Source: Madurella fahalii (lineage: Eukaryota > Ascomycota > Sordariomycetes > Sordariales). From it: 64,000 nt of DNA. The stretch is taken from the NCBI GenBank assembly GCA_029876055.1, contig CM056875.1:3435001-3499000 (forward strand). The letters are read 5' to 3'. Positions 1 to 11,958 of this stretch are shown one piece after another. A program made the position numbers and the translations under genes. Position 1 is the stretch's first letter, and each line of letters opens with the position of its first letter. The notes under the pieces are model-generated. The model saw only the letters and a list, made by a program, of their open reading frames with translations, ran no database searches and had not been told where the DNA came from.

Positions 1-855
1 TGCTTCCATGTCACATCGACCGGACGAGCCTCCAGGAGGGTCACTACGAAGATGATATACTGGCTCGAGGGCATGCTTGTCAGCCTTACACTAATGTTTA
101 ACGGCGAGGCCATCACGAAGGCCGTTACTTGGGACATTGAACAAGGACGTACCAATTTTCAGGCGGCCGTCTTGTCGACTTTTGAAGTGGCTTTGCGGAA
201 GTGTGCTGTTACAACGACGATCAGCCATTCGTAATAGTCAATGGGCCCGTCGACTTCTCGCCTCTGTGTGCAGAGTATTGTTGAGCGCACACCCCCGAGA
301 GAGACCAGGGTGGAAGCCCTGTTTGGAAATCCGGCATCGGCGCGGTGGCTTCATCAGGTGGTCAAACTGCACGCGGACCGCGCGGAGACCGCGAAACCAG
401 CTCCCCGGACTCGTGTCACGCGTCAACTTTTTTGAGGTCGCCGGACGCCGCCGCAAAGCATCCAAGTTGGCCGGTGTTCTTCCTCGGGAATTATACTATC
501 GGATTTTGAGTTCGTCGACTACAATACCTGGAAAACCTGCTGGGTTGTGTCGCGAGAGTTCCGCAGCTACTGTCTCTTTAAATACAGACTGGATGACTGC
601 ATGAAGATCGTGAGCGGCCCTTTTGAGAGGCTGCTGGAAGGTCATATACGGGAATGGCTGCTGTCTTTCGACTATGAGGACATGCAAACGGGCAAGATCC
701 TTCCGATGATTCAGACACCCCGCATCGTCTTGTACGAGTGAGTATAACTGGATGCCGGTCATCGGCGGCAACCGGATGGCGCTCATGTTGAACACGGTAG
801 TCGAGTAGCGGCGGATGTGCCTGTAGAAGCAGATAGCGATGATGAGCGGGCTTGA
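1..855 (+). pseudogene. 3' part of an unidentified gene, probably degenerate
   Basis: Coding-like sequence is visible but the frame changes. Frame 3 is open at about 186-285 and frame 1 is open at 436-737. The frame-1 segment ends at a good donor (GTGAGT at 738). Splicing to an AG at 799-800 gives a 63-nt intron and a short acidic last exon ending in TGA at 853-855, which looks like a genuine terminal exon. Residues around 500-570 (TW, C, VSREFR) resemble the second half of an F-box, and a frame-2 LPREL sits just upstream as if one base were lost near 490. No intron joins the earlier frames cleanly, so it may be a relic. The family is not recognised and the 5' end lies outside the window. Confidence 0.4.
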
Positions 856-1642
856 AGTTCTGAGCTCTGTTGATGCGGTTCTCGGCTGGTTGAGGCCACC
901 CGTGCGGTTGGTGGCAGAGTAACAACACCGGCTTCATCAAGTCATTGACAACGGATGACGCGGCAAAGGATTGAAAACATGGGCTCCCGAGGAGAAAGGC
1001 CCCCAGGTCGACGATTTCTTTATAGGTGATATCCATTGCCGCTTCGCGTCAGGGTCCAGGCTAGCTTGAGCGCGTTTCCGATTTATTACCCGCGGTTACA
1101 ACCTTTGTTCCGGACAGACGCCGGTGGACAATGTAAGCCAACCTAGCTTGTGTACTATCGAAATGCAAAGTAGAAAGCATGCCTGTGAGACAGCACCTCG
1201 TCGACTGTAGAAGAGCATAAACAGTTGCGTTATGTATACTTGGCTGCCCACTACTCTTAGAAGCTTTATCGCCGGCAAGGATAACTTGACGCCAGCGGCA
1301 GCCTTTACTTGGCTGCTACCTGGACTCGTGCGTAGGTCGTTGCGTTAATACAGACTTGGAGGGAGAACGAGGCTTGCTTCGCAGGGAAGTTAACTACACG
1401 GTAGTGACGACCAGTCTCGCCCAGGTCAAGGGTGCACCGTACACCGTACACCGAGAATGCACGGACCACCATCTCGAACTACGCGTGGGGAAAAAAAAAT
1501 GGGGCCTTCAGAACTCGCGTTGACCTTTTGCAGCATTTCGTCAGCCTGGTTGTTTTGTCGACGACGACGCAAACTTCACCTCCACCTCAACCCTGACGCA
1601 CCAGCCCGCAGTCATTTCACTCCACAACCGTAGGGGCGCACC
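856..1642. other. Intergenic region upstream of RVB1
   Basis: No supported gene. The final 150 bases are the presumed RVB1 promoter and leader, including an A-run at about 1491-1499. Short open frames here have no recognisable content. Confidence 0.5.
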
Positions 1643-3189
1643 ATGGTCCAGATCAGCGAAGTCCGCGGCAACAGCCGCGACAGCCGCACCGCGGCGCACA
1701 CACACATCAAAGGCCTTGGTCTCAATGCGAGTGGCATTGCCGAGAAGCAGGCCGCCGGCTTTGTCGGCCAGAACTCGGCGCGCGAGGTACGCAAACCGGA
1801 GGGTACGATGCCCGTCGTTGAGAGCTGACAGTGTTGGTGGTACAGGCATGCGGCGTCGTCGTCGACCTCATCAAAGCGCACAAGATGGCTGGCCGCGGAG
1901 TATTGCTGGCTGGTGGACCCGGCACGGGCAAGACGGCGCTTGCGCTCGCCATCAGCCAGGAGCTCGGCACCAAGATCCCCTTTTGCCCCATCACCGGCAG
2001 CGAGATCTACTCGACTGAAGTCAAAAAGACCGAGGTGCTAATGGAGAACTTTCGGCGAGCCATCGGCCTCAAGGTCCGCGAGACCAAGGATGTCTACGAA
2101 GGCGAGGTCACCGAGTTGACCCCGGAGGAGGCCGAGAACCCGCTGGGCGGCTACGGCAAGACCATTAGTACACTTCTAATAGGACTAAAGAGCGCGAGGG
2201 GCCAGAAGAAGCTACGGCTCGACCCGAGCATATACGAGGCAATCCAGAAGGAAAGGGTCACGGTAGGCGACGTCATCTACATCGAGACCAACACGGGCGC
2301 CTGCAAGCGCGTTGGCCGGTCGGATGCCTACGCGACCGAGTTTGACCTCGAAGCCGAAGAATACGTGCCAATCCCTAAGGGCGAAGTGCACAAGAAGAAG
2401 GAGATCGTCCAGGACGTGTCGCTGCATGACCTCGACGTGGCAAATGCGCGCCCCCAGGGCGGCCAGGACATAATGTCCATGATGGGCCAGCTGATGAAGC
2501 CCAAGATGACCGAGATCACGGACAAGCTGCGGAGCGAGATCAACAAGGTGGTCAGCAAGTATATCAACCAGGGCGTGGCCGAGCTTGTTCCGGGTGTGCT
2601 CTTCATCGACGAGGTATGTCTTGCTCCGTTCGTGGCGCAGGCAGAGGCGCTGTGACGTTGACATGGTTTAGGCGCACATGCTCGATGTGGAGTGCTTTAC
2701 CTACCTGAACAAGGCCCTGGAGTCGCCCATCTCTCCAATCGTCGTCCTCGCCTCCAACCGCGGCATGGCCACCATCCGCGGGGCTGATGATCTCGTGGCG
2801 GCCCACGGCATCCCTCCTGATTTCCTGTCTCGCTTGCTAATTATCCCCACACACCCGTATGAGCCCGACGAGATTAAGCGGATTGTGCGCATCCGAGCCA
2901 CTACCGAAGGCGTCCAAGTCACGGATGCAGCCATCGACAAGATTGCTGAGCATGGTGTGCGAATCAGCCTTCGGTATTGCCTTCAGTTGTTGGCGCCGGC
3001 GAGGTACGTTGTCTCGGATGCCCGCTGGGCGGGGAAGTGCGCTGACAACAGGACAGCATCCTTGCGCGGGTCAATGGCCGCGGCCAGATCGATGTCCAGG
3101 ATGTGGCAGAGTGCGAAGACCTGTTTCTGGACGCCCGGCGGAGCGCCAACGTCCTAGCCAGCGAGGCCGGCCAGGCTTTCATTTCATAG
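1643..3189 (+). CDS. rvb1: RuvB-like AAA+ ATPase RVB1 (pontin)
   Basis: One of the two AAA+ ATPases of the RVB1/RVB2 ring, a core part of the INO80 and SWR1 remodellers and of the R2TP assembly chaperone; nuclear. Exons 1643-1786, 1846-2613, 2672-3003 and 3057-3189 give 458 residues, normal for the family. Walker A is GGPGTGKT at residues 71-78, Walker B ends in DE at 303-304, sensor 1 is ASNRG, and the arginine-finger region follows HGIPP. The N-terminal AHTHIKGLGL and the YATEFDLEAEEYVP stretch identify RVB1 rather than RVB2. The Walker B extension reads DEAH where human has DEVH. All three introns are 45-60 nt. The paralogue RVB2 is not in the window. Confidence 0.97.
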
Positions 3190-4159
3190 TTCGGTGTGCG
3201 GGTAGCCGTCGGTTCAGGGGGATGACAGGGTTAAGGGTGCGGGACTAGTCACATCTCTGATTTTAGCAGCTATGATAGAATGAGGGAACGGGTGGGGCTG
3301 GGAAATAGTCCTGCAGGTCGGAGTTGGCGCGTGATATTGAATATTGTGTTTGGGTCTGTATTGCTGCCGGGGATATCTGTGGGAGCTGACTGGCGGGTGG
3401 CTTACGAGATTCCCATTCTTCAAAGACAGTCGATATCCATCACGCTCCAACAGCTGTTTTGCCCCCAAGAATTTGTCCTTCCGACCAACAAGCGGCCCTC
3501 GGATGGATATGAACAACAAGTAAGAGCAAGCAACTTTGGAGGAGCTGGCCCGGTTCGGCTGACATGGTCTTTGTCTAGCTAATTCTACATTCCACAGCGG
3601 GCATTCTGCCGAATTCCTTTCGCATTGTCATGGCTGGGAGGGGCCAGACTGAGGTTGGAGGGCACCCCACTGCGAACGGAATTCTGCAAACGCTGGGACA
3701 AAGAAACATGGGACGCATTACCCTGTGGGCTGCGGCGCATTCCCGAGACATCTGAAGGAAGTCCACCACTTTGCGTGGTCTTCTGGGCCCGGCCTCCTGC
3801 GCGCTTGTCATAATAGCAACCATGGGCGCCAATGATAAGGTCATTCACAGTTGGCAGGATCATTGTCCGGCCGGCGAACTATTGGGGATACGCCTCACAA
3901 AGGAGACAATCCAACCAGAAAGCCAGCTCAGACTTAACTATTCATGGAGGCGTTGAAACAGGCAATTTTCCGCCTTCCCTCTTCACATACTTCCTTTCTT
4001 CCTCCTGCTGCCGTAGGAGAGACACACAGTTTGGGTCCCTAGTGAACCGGAACAGGCCTTCTCGGCCACAGCTGAGTTGTGTGGTCTCGTTTTCTTTGGC
4101 ACATCCCTCCGTTTGCCAGCAACGCCCGTTGCACTCCTGGGTAGGAGGGAAAAAAAAAA
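3190..4159. other. Intergenic region, RVB1 to HMG-box gene
   Basis: No supported gene. It contains the RVB1 3' end and the promoter and leader of the HMG gene, whose last bases before the ATG are an A-run (4150-4159). The open frames here are short, overlap on both strands and have no recognisable domains. Confidence 0.5.
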
Positions 4160-6821
4160 ATGACAGAAGTCGTAACCACTTCATCGCAGCAGCGGCACCA
4201 CCCTGCGCCGGCTGGCCCCTTATCCCGCTCAGCCATGGTTGCAAGACCCGTCGAAGCGGTGCCGGCGAGACAGCAAGGTTCCGAGACCTCCTCGGCGGCC
4301 CCTTTACCCTCTCCGTCTGTCCCAACCCCCCACCCTGAATCTCATCAGAAACCTACAAGTAGGAAGCGGGCCAGCTCTATCAACACCGAGGAGGCCAACC
4401 GTCCCAAGATCGAGAACCTAACTCTCAACGCACCTAGCAGGGCGAGCCCGCGGCCGTTTGACGCCAGTAGCGGCCTGATTTGTCTCTGCACTCCGGAGCC
4501 GAAGGTCCCCCGTCCGCGAAACGGTATGTCTTGCTTCTTTTGCTGTCATTATGCCCGTCAAAAGGGGCGATTCATGCCTCCCACCCCGTTATACTGTTTG
4601 CTTCTTGTTTTTGCCTTCTGCCCTTCGTCGCTTGATTATGGGAAAATTCACCATTAGAGTAATTGACTAACACAACTCTTCACCATTAGCCTTCATTCTT
4701 TACCGCCAACACCGGCAAGCGCAGGTGGTCCAGCAGCACCCAGGACTTGCCAACCCGGAAATCTCAAAGATTATCGGCGAGCAGTGGCGCGACGAACCTG
4801 AAGAGCACAAGAATCAGTGGAAACGGCTTGCCGAGGAGGAGAAGCAGCGGCACCAGCAGCAGTACCCGAACTACCGCTACCAGCCGCGGCGCGGGAACAA
4901 GGCGGGCGGACCCCAGGTGTCGACGCCCCTTGCAGCCCCGGGTGAAGATCCGCACAAGTGCCCCAAGTGCGGCGGGCGGTACATCGCGACTCCGCGAACG
5001 CCGTCAACACCCTTCTTGACGACGACAGCTGCCAAGGCGACGGTGCATCCCCCTTATACCCCTTCTCCTTCTGGACGGCATCCCACTCCGTCGAGAGGCG
5101 ACATGAGCAAAAGCAGCCGGCCGCACTGGAGGGACCCTTCCCAGAGCGGCGAGCCCGGCGGCTTGTACGACATCAATGAGGATTACGAACGCATGGCAAC
5201 AGCCTCCGAAGTTAAGCGCCGCCGGTACAACGCCGCCGGCAGCTGCCACAACTTCCACGCCATGCCGTCGCCGTCCCCACCGTTCGCCCCTGGACATCAC
5301 CCCCGTAAATCTTCTGTGGTAGGGCCGACAGCCCCTGGCTATGGACCACTTCCGGGCCCATCTTCGGTGCTCGCACTAGCGAGCTCGAGCCCGATGCCCC
5401 CGCCGCCGCGCCCATCCCACCCAATGCCGCATTATCCTCCATCTCGCGGCGGGCCGGCGTCCGAATTTGACGAATCCCTCCGTCTGCCACCGCTACAGAC
5501 GCATCTGCCAACATCTCCCGAGAGCGAACCCAGTGCTGGACCGAGCGGAGGTGCCGGTGCAGCAGGGCTGGGGATCCTGAACCCGCCGCCCGTCATTCCA
5601 AGCTCGTACGGCGGTAATCCGCGGTACTACCGTGAACGCGACGGCGCCACCCAAGCCCAAGCCCAAGCCCAAGCCCAAGCCCAAGCCCAAGCGCTGAGTG
5701 TCGAGGCTATGGTGATGAGCATATCCTACATTAATAAGTTACGTGTGCTGGAGCGCATCAGTCCGCCCTTGACGTCCGACTCTCCCCGGGGCCCAATCAT
5801 CGCCGTGGAGGGGCCGGATGCCCGCCTCCTGCGGCAAGTAGCGGGGGTGATTGAGCGGGCGCTGACGACGGCGTCGGCAGATTGGGAGGTGCGGTGCTGG
5901 GGGGATCCGTCGGCGCCATCTCAGGCCGAGGATGTGCCCATGGCGAATATCAAGCGCTCCCCGCCACCACCACCGCCGCCGCCGCCGCTGCCGCCACAGC
6001 TCCAACAATCTCGCCAGGGAAGCATCACCAACCCTCCTACCTTCACCTCAAACCCCTTCACGGCCTACCTCAACACCATCACCACCTGGCACGCCAGATC
6101 CACCGACATGGTCCGCTTCGTCACCGCCCAACCTCGAACCGCATCTACCTCTTCGGCCTCCTCCTCGTCCTCCTCCTCCTCCTCCTCTGCCCGCTCCGAA
6201 CTCTCCCAACCCCACTCCCAAATCCAAATGCCAACCCCCGACCGCCACCCCCTCCCGATGCACGCAAAGAATAATACCCACGTGAACAACCCCGCCAGGA
6301 AGCTGCACATCGCCCTCCTCCCCACGGGCTACTCCCTCACCCTGTCGGACCGCTCGGCCTGCTCCATCCCCATCTCGGACACGTACGCGCCCGTCGACCA
6401 CTGGCAGTGGATGGCGACGCTGTGGCGGGGCGTGGCCGGGCCCGACCTGGTGGTCTACGTGCGTCCCTGGTACGCTTCGCCGCCCGTCCCGTCTTCTCAG
6501 CCAGCTGCGTTCCCCGGGGTCTCGGCTGCCGGTGCTGCTGTTGGTGCTGCTGTTGGTGCTGGTGGTGGTGGTGGTGGGGCCGGTGGGGGATTCCTCCCTG
6601 GGGAGGAGATGGGAGGGGCAGGGGTGGAGGTCAAGAGCGCGGGCCTGATCGCGGTCAAGGTGCCCGTGCCCGTGGGCGTGCCGTTTGATGCGGAGGTGGT
6701 GGTGGATGAGAAGATGGAACGGAGGCTGGGGTTTGAGGTGGTGGAGTGGGTGAGGAGCGGGGGTTGGGGGGTTCAACGGGTGAAGGCGGAGAGGATGGGG
6801 ATTGGGCAGATGGAGTTTTGA
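4160..6821 (+). CDS. HMG-box transcription factor (Ste11/FMF-1-like)
   Basis: Sequence-specific HMG-box regulator, presumably nuclear. Exons 4160-4523 and 4690-6821 encode 831 residues. The intron (4524-4689) interrupts the box after PRPRN, a common position in fungal MAT-type HMG genes, and the spliced product reads PRPRN-AFILYRQHRQ. The box spans about residues 116-190 and is followed by a short CPKCGG element near 211. The rest is low complexity: Pro-rich tracts, a (QA)n tract near 444-456, a Ser run, and Gly/Ala runs. The box and CPKCGG context resemble Schizosaccharomyces Ste11, Neurospora FMF-1 and Podospora PaHMG5, regulators of sexual development. Orthology is an inference from memory of those proteins; other Rox1/Rfg1-type HMG regulators are possible. 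Confidence 0.85.
5650..5692 (+). repeat. Hexanucleotide repeat coding for (Gln-Ala)n
   Basis: About seven copies of a cccaag-type hexamer lie in the HMG gene and are translated as alternating Gln and Ala. This is a coding microsatellite whose copy number could vary between strains without changing the frame. Confidence 0.9.
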
Positions 6822-7619
6822 GTTGGGTTGATTAGGTAGGCTTGTCTTTTTCTTTTCTTTTCTTTTTCTTTTCTTTTCTTTTTCTTTTTCTTTTTTTTTT
6901 TCTTTTTTTGGTTATGATGCTTCATCAGGTTCTTCTAGATTGATGTTACGAGTTCGTCGATGCTCTCCTCGGGTGTACTCATTGGTGTAGATAGCTCCCT
7001 CGTTAGTCCCCCGTTCGACTTTCACTGATAATTGGACAGGAGATGATGATAGAAAACGGCAACGGTGCGCAGCAAGGGGTGGTTCGCGGAACGCTACGAA
7101 ATTGCAGACCCAAGAAGCAGACCACCGGTCAACGGAATGTTCCCTGTGGCATTGGATGTGCATATTAGATCCGGGGAACTGTCTTGGGTGTTCCCGTCCG
7201 TCGGGAGATTGGTGTAAAAGTTCAATACTCTGGAACGTACTGAGTGGGCATTCTTGTACGGCATGCAGACATCAATGAGCAATAACAATACGGGTTGCGG
7301 TCCTGCTTGTACAAACAGACATTGACCGGGCTGCATTTTGACTTCATCGGATTCATCGGATTCAACAGGCTGACGAGAGCGGTGCCCAGTAAATACATAT
7401 CTGGGTACAGTACGGCATGCGACGGTTCTTGCCAAGACGTGACAGGCTGCCAGGTCCCACTTACAGGGGTCCTAGCAGCTGTGCAACCCCAGCTAATCGC
7501 GTCGACGCATCCCTGACGCGGACCCTTTTGACGACATCTCCAACCGCAATCAACAATACAGAGGTACCGAATTTTGAAATCGACAACCCGAGCATGCGCG
7601 CTCACTGCCGGCCGCCATT
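6822..7619. other. Intergenic region with pyrimidine repeat
   Basis: Contains a degenerate CTTTT repeat at about 6841-6909 just after the HMG gene, then the promoter and leader of the dynactin gene. No gene is supported. Confidence 0.6.
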
Positions 7620-10600
7620 ATGACAGAGCTAGCCGTTGGCCAAAAGATCCAGCTGAGCGACGGCCGCAATGGCACCATCCGCTATGTCGGCCAAACAACC
7701 TTCGCCCAGGGCGACTGGGTCGGCATCGAGCTCGACGACGGCTCGGGCAAGAACGACGGCAGCGTCCAGGGCGAGCGCTACTTTGACTGCGCCATGGGCT
7801 ACGGCATGTTTGTGAGGCCGACCACCGTGACCGTGATCGCCCAACCACCGCCGCCGCAGAGACCCGCCGCCAGAAGGCCGACGTCGCGCCCGAGCAGCAT
7901 GTTTTCATCGGGCTCTGGCCGTGGCTCGGGGCCTGTTGACTCGGGCCTGAACAAGAGAAGGAGTCTGAATGCCCCGAGCCCTAGTCCGGTTCCCAGGCAG
8001 TCGCGCTCTGGCAGTGTCAGGGTAAGCTCATCCGATTCCAGCTACTGCCCAGAAGCTTAACCTCGGTTCCTGCAGTCCCCGACAAAGTCTCCCACGAAGC
8101 AGCTAGGCACCGCGCCGTCGAGCGCGGCCACGTCCCGAACCGGCACACCCTCCAATGCCAAACCCGGACTCGGGGTAAGACCCCGTCCTAGTGTCGCAAC
8201 GGCTCGGACATCTATGGCGCCGCCACCGATACCGACAGCCAGGCCAGCCCGCCAGGCCACGGCTGCGCCTGCGCAAAGGACAGGCGGCCCTATGCGGCCC
8301 TTGAGCGGGCGGCTTTCGTCGGCGCCAGTAAGGCCAGGTCAGATCCGTCCAGCTAGCGGCAGGCATGGGTCCTCGAGTTCTCTGTCTGGTGTAGGCAAAC
8401 GGGGTAGTGGAAGTACGGATTCGCCGCGGAGGAGCAGCGACGAAGAAATTCTCTCACCGCAACCGACCAGCCCCGTCCAATTGAGAACCATGGCTCTGGA
8501 GAAACTTGCCGGTTCGACGCCCCCGACGACGACGACGACCAACAGGTCCCCGGCAACGGGGACTGCGCCGTCACGTCCTTCGCTTAACGTCGCGGCTGCC
8601 AACAAGGAGATTGAGGATCTCAAGGCTAAGCTCCGCGTGCTCGAGAAGAAGAGGATCGAGGATCGCGAGAAGCTCAACAGCCTGGAGAAAATCAAAGGCG
8701 AAAGGGACAAGTTTGAGAGGATCATCCAGACTCTGCAGATCAAGTACCAGCCGCAGCAACAGGAGATTGCCGACCTCAAGCGGCAGCTGAAGGAGGCTGA
8801 GACCCGCCTCTACAATGTAGAGGAGATACAAGCCGAGCATGAGTCGGCCATGGAGCTGGCCACGCTCGATCGCGAGATGGCCGAAGAAATGGCAGAGGTT
8901 TACAAGGCTGAACTCGATGCCCTCAAGCAAAAGAGCGAAGAGCTAGAACTCGAGGTGGAGATCCTGCGCGAGGAAAATGCCGAGTTCACCAAGGGCATGT
9001 CGACCGAGGAGAGGGCCAGCACCGGTTGGCTACAGATGGAAAGAAACAATGAGCGGCTTCGCGAGGCCTTGATACGCCTTCGGGATCTGTCGCAAGAGCA
9101 AGAAGAAGAGCTGAAAGACCAGATCAAGGGCCTGGAGGAAGACCTCCGCGAATTTGATACAGTCAAGGAGCAATACACGGCGTGCAAAGAGAACCTGGCG
9201 CAGACGGAAGCCGCCGTCGAGGATCTTCGGGAGCAGCTGAACAATGCTCTCGGGGCCGAGGACCTGATCGAGAGCCTTACCGAGCAGACCATGAACCAGT
9301 CTGAGGAGATCAAGGAGCTCAAGGCTGTCATCGACGATCTTGAGGCCCTCAAGGAAATCAACGACGAGCTCGAGATAAACCATGTCCAGAACGAAAAGGA
9401 GATGCAGGAGGAGATTGAGCTCAAAGATGCCGTCATCGCCGAGCAGATCCGTCAGGCGGCCCAGCAGAGGGAGACGATGGAGGACATGGAATACACGCTC
9501 TCTAGATTTAGAGAGCTGGTGACCAGCCTGCAGAGTGATCTCGAAGACATGCGGGCTTCCCACGCCGTCACGGAGAACGAGTCGGAGCAGCTGAACAGTC
9601 GGTCCAGGGCCATGATGGATCTCAACATGAAGCTGCAGATCTCGGCCGCCAAGGCCCAGGTCAAGACCATCGATCTGGAGCTGCGTCGTATGGAGGCTCA
9701 GGAAGCCGAGCAGCACCTCGAAATTGTCAAGCTCTTTCTGCCCGACAGCTACCAGACCGACAGAGACTCGGTCCTGGCGCTGCTGAGATTCAAGCGGCTG
9801 GCGTTCAAGGCCAATCTGCTCAACGGTTTCATCAAGGAGCGTGTCAACGGCCAGCCGCACCCGGGTCACGAGGACGACACTTTCGAGGGCTGCAATGCCA
9901 TCGACAAGCTCACGTGGGTCTCTTGCATGTGCGACCGCTTTGTCAACGCCATCAGCCACTGCTCGCTCGAGCAGTTTGCCAAGTATGAGGGTGCTCTGTA
10001 CGAGCTTGAGCCTGTCGAGAGGGCGCTGAATGGCTGGATCGACGGTCTGAGGCGTGACGACCTGAAAGAGAAACAATGCGCGGCCGAGCTGCAGCGGACG
10101 ATTGCCCTCATGACTCACCTGGGCGAGGTGCACATCTCAAACGACCTGGAGAGCTTCGCTGACGACATCCACATGCGAGCCCTGCTCATGCAGAGCCACT
10201 TGGAGTCTGCCGCCGTCGCGTTCGCGACCACGAGGGCCATGGTCCAGAGGGTGGTGCCGCCAAACGAGGACGAGGACGAGCTGAGTCAGTACTTCTCAAA
10301 GAAGGCCGAAGGAGTGGTCACCCAGACGCGGAGCACCAAGGTCATTGCTGGCAAGACGGTTCGCGCTCTGGAAGATCTCAAGAACCGATCGCTGTCGCTC
10401 CTGCCCGAGACTCTGGAGGCGTTCGAGCAGTGCGAGACTGCAACGGCAGAGCTGGCTGGCATGGCACGGAGAATCGGCCTCGACCTTCATCAACTCCTGC
10501 ACCAAGAGGACAGGGCGGAGCCGTACACATATGCCGAGGTGCAGACATGCATCCAGGAGACGGCGATGACCGCTTTCAACGCGAGCGAGGCCGACCTCTT

Positions 10601-11687
10601 CTCGACCTACCTCACCAAACTGCGCGTCGTCACCTCGCAGATCTCGGACCTCGCCGCGGTCAGCACCGACCTCGACCAGACGCAAGAGTTCGAACGCAGT
10701 CTTGCACCGTGGTTCCTCCGTAGCCAAGAACTCAAGGCACTCAAGAACGTGCCCGTCGACGCCGAGGCTGAGGTCCGGCGCCTCAAGGACGACATCAACG
10801 ACGCCCGGCGCGCCATCGCCCTCCGCGAAGAGGACCTCAGCACGGCCCAAGTCAAGATCGAGACGCTCGAGTCGCGCATGCGCGACGCCAACGCCAAGGC
10901 CTCGCGCATTACCGAGCTCGAGGCCCAGATCGAGCTCGCCAAGGAGCAGGCCGCCAACCTGTCGGAAAGCCTCCGGAACCAGGACCGCGAGCTCAAGGCG
11001 CTCGAGCAGGACCGCGACAAGTGGAAGCAGGTCGCCAGCAACAGCCGCGTTGTCGCGGGCGGGGCCGAAGGCGGCGAGGCCGGCGGCTCTGCCAGGGCGA
11101 GCCAGGAGCGGGCCGTGGCCACGGCGCGCGAGATGGACGCGCTCAAGAGCGAGATTGACGGCCTGCAGGCCGCCGTGCGGTACCTGCGCGAGGACAACCG
11201 CCGCGCCAGGCTGCGCGACCAGGCGAGCTACGACTGGCTCGCCGAGCCGCTGACCAAGGCGCCGTCGCCCGCGGAGCAGCGCCGGGCGATGGTCATCGCC
11301 GAGAGCAAGGCTGTCCTGGGCGAGCTGGTCAACCTGGCGGCGAGCGCAAAGGTGTTTGATCTGGCGGCCTTGCCCGAGGACAAGGTAGCGTGGAAGCCGG
11401 CGAGGAGCACGCCGCAGTTCCATGCGGCGAGACAGATGGAGGACTTTGCTGCCTGGAGGAGCTGGCAGGATGCGGTGGTCAAGAAGGGGAGGGCGGTGAT
11501 GGGCGGCAGGTCTGCGGCAGGTGGTCCTGCTGGCGCCGGGAGAGATGCGAGGAGGGCCGCCGCCGCTAGGTTGCAGATACGGCTGCCTGAGATGCAAGAC
11601 GGCAAGTTTGTTCCTGGACTGGGGCGGGAAGTGCAGATTGTAGGATCGAGAGAGTGGGAGGGGTTGCAGGGAAGATTGGTTGTGTGA
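7620..11687 (+). CDS. ro-3: Dynactin p150-Glued subunit
   Basis: Largest dynactin subunit; it links cytoplasmic dynein to microtubules for nuclear and organelle transport and is called ro-3 in Neurospora. Exons 7620-8021 and 8076-11687 encode 1337 residues, the usual fungal size. A CAP-Gly domain occupies about residues 6-72 (TIRYVG, GDWVGIELDD, GKNDGSVQG). A Ser/Pro/Arg-rich basic linker (about 75-240) follows, then a long coiled coil (about 260-620), a more globular central segment matching the dynactin domain (about 640-900), and a second coiled coil (about 990-1140). The single intron (8022-8075) lies in the basic linker, where alternative splicing is known in animal p150, though nothing here shows it is alternative. 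It converges with SEC65. Confidence 0.93.
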
Positions 11688-11928
11688 AGACCGTCGAGAT
11701 TCCGGGTGGGAGAAGTTGTATGGCTTCAGGATATATACCCCGATAGAGATGCAGGATGTGTGCGTGTCCGTAATGTCAAGAGTATTTGTGAGTCGGTTCG
11801 CTCTCTTCTATTTTGGTATCACGCAAATACCGGGCCTCGTCTATATCTCCCACATCTCCCCACACCGACGAAGAATAATGCCACTATGCTTTTCTCCCGC
11901 CTTCCCTCTCTCCGTCCTTTTCCCACAA

Positions 11929-11949
11929 CCCCCCCCCCCCCCCCCCCCC
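11929..11949 (+). repeat. Poly-C tract of 21 bases
   Basis: An uninterrupted run of 21 C lies in the short convergent interval between the dynactin and SEC65 genes. Its length may be affected by sequencing or assembly. Confidence 0.85.
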
Positions 11950-11958
11950 TACCCATCA

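Noticed and set aside
10296..11597. 433-codon minus-strand open frame
   Set aside because: It lies antisense to the dynactin coiled coil; GC-rich third positions open the opposite frame and the translation has no domain.
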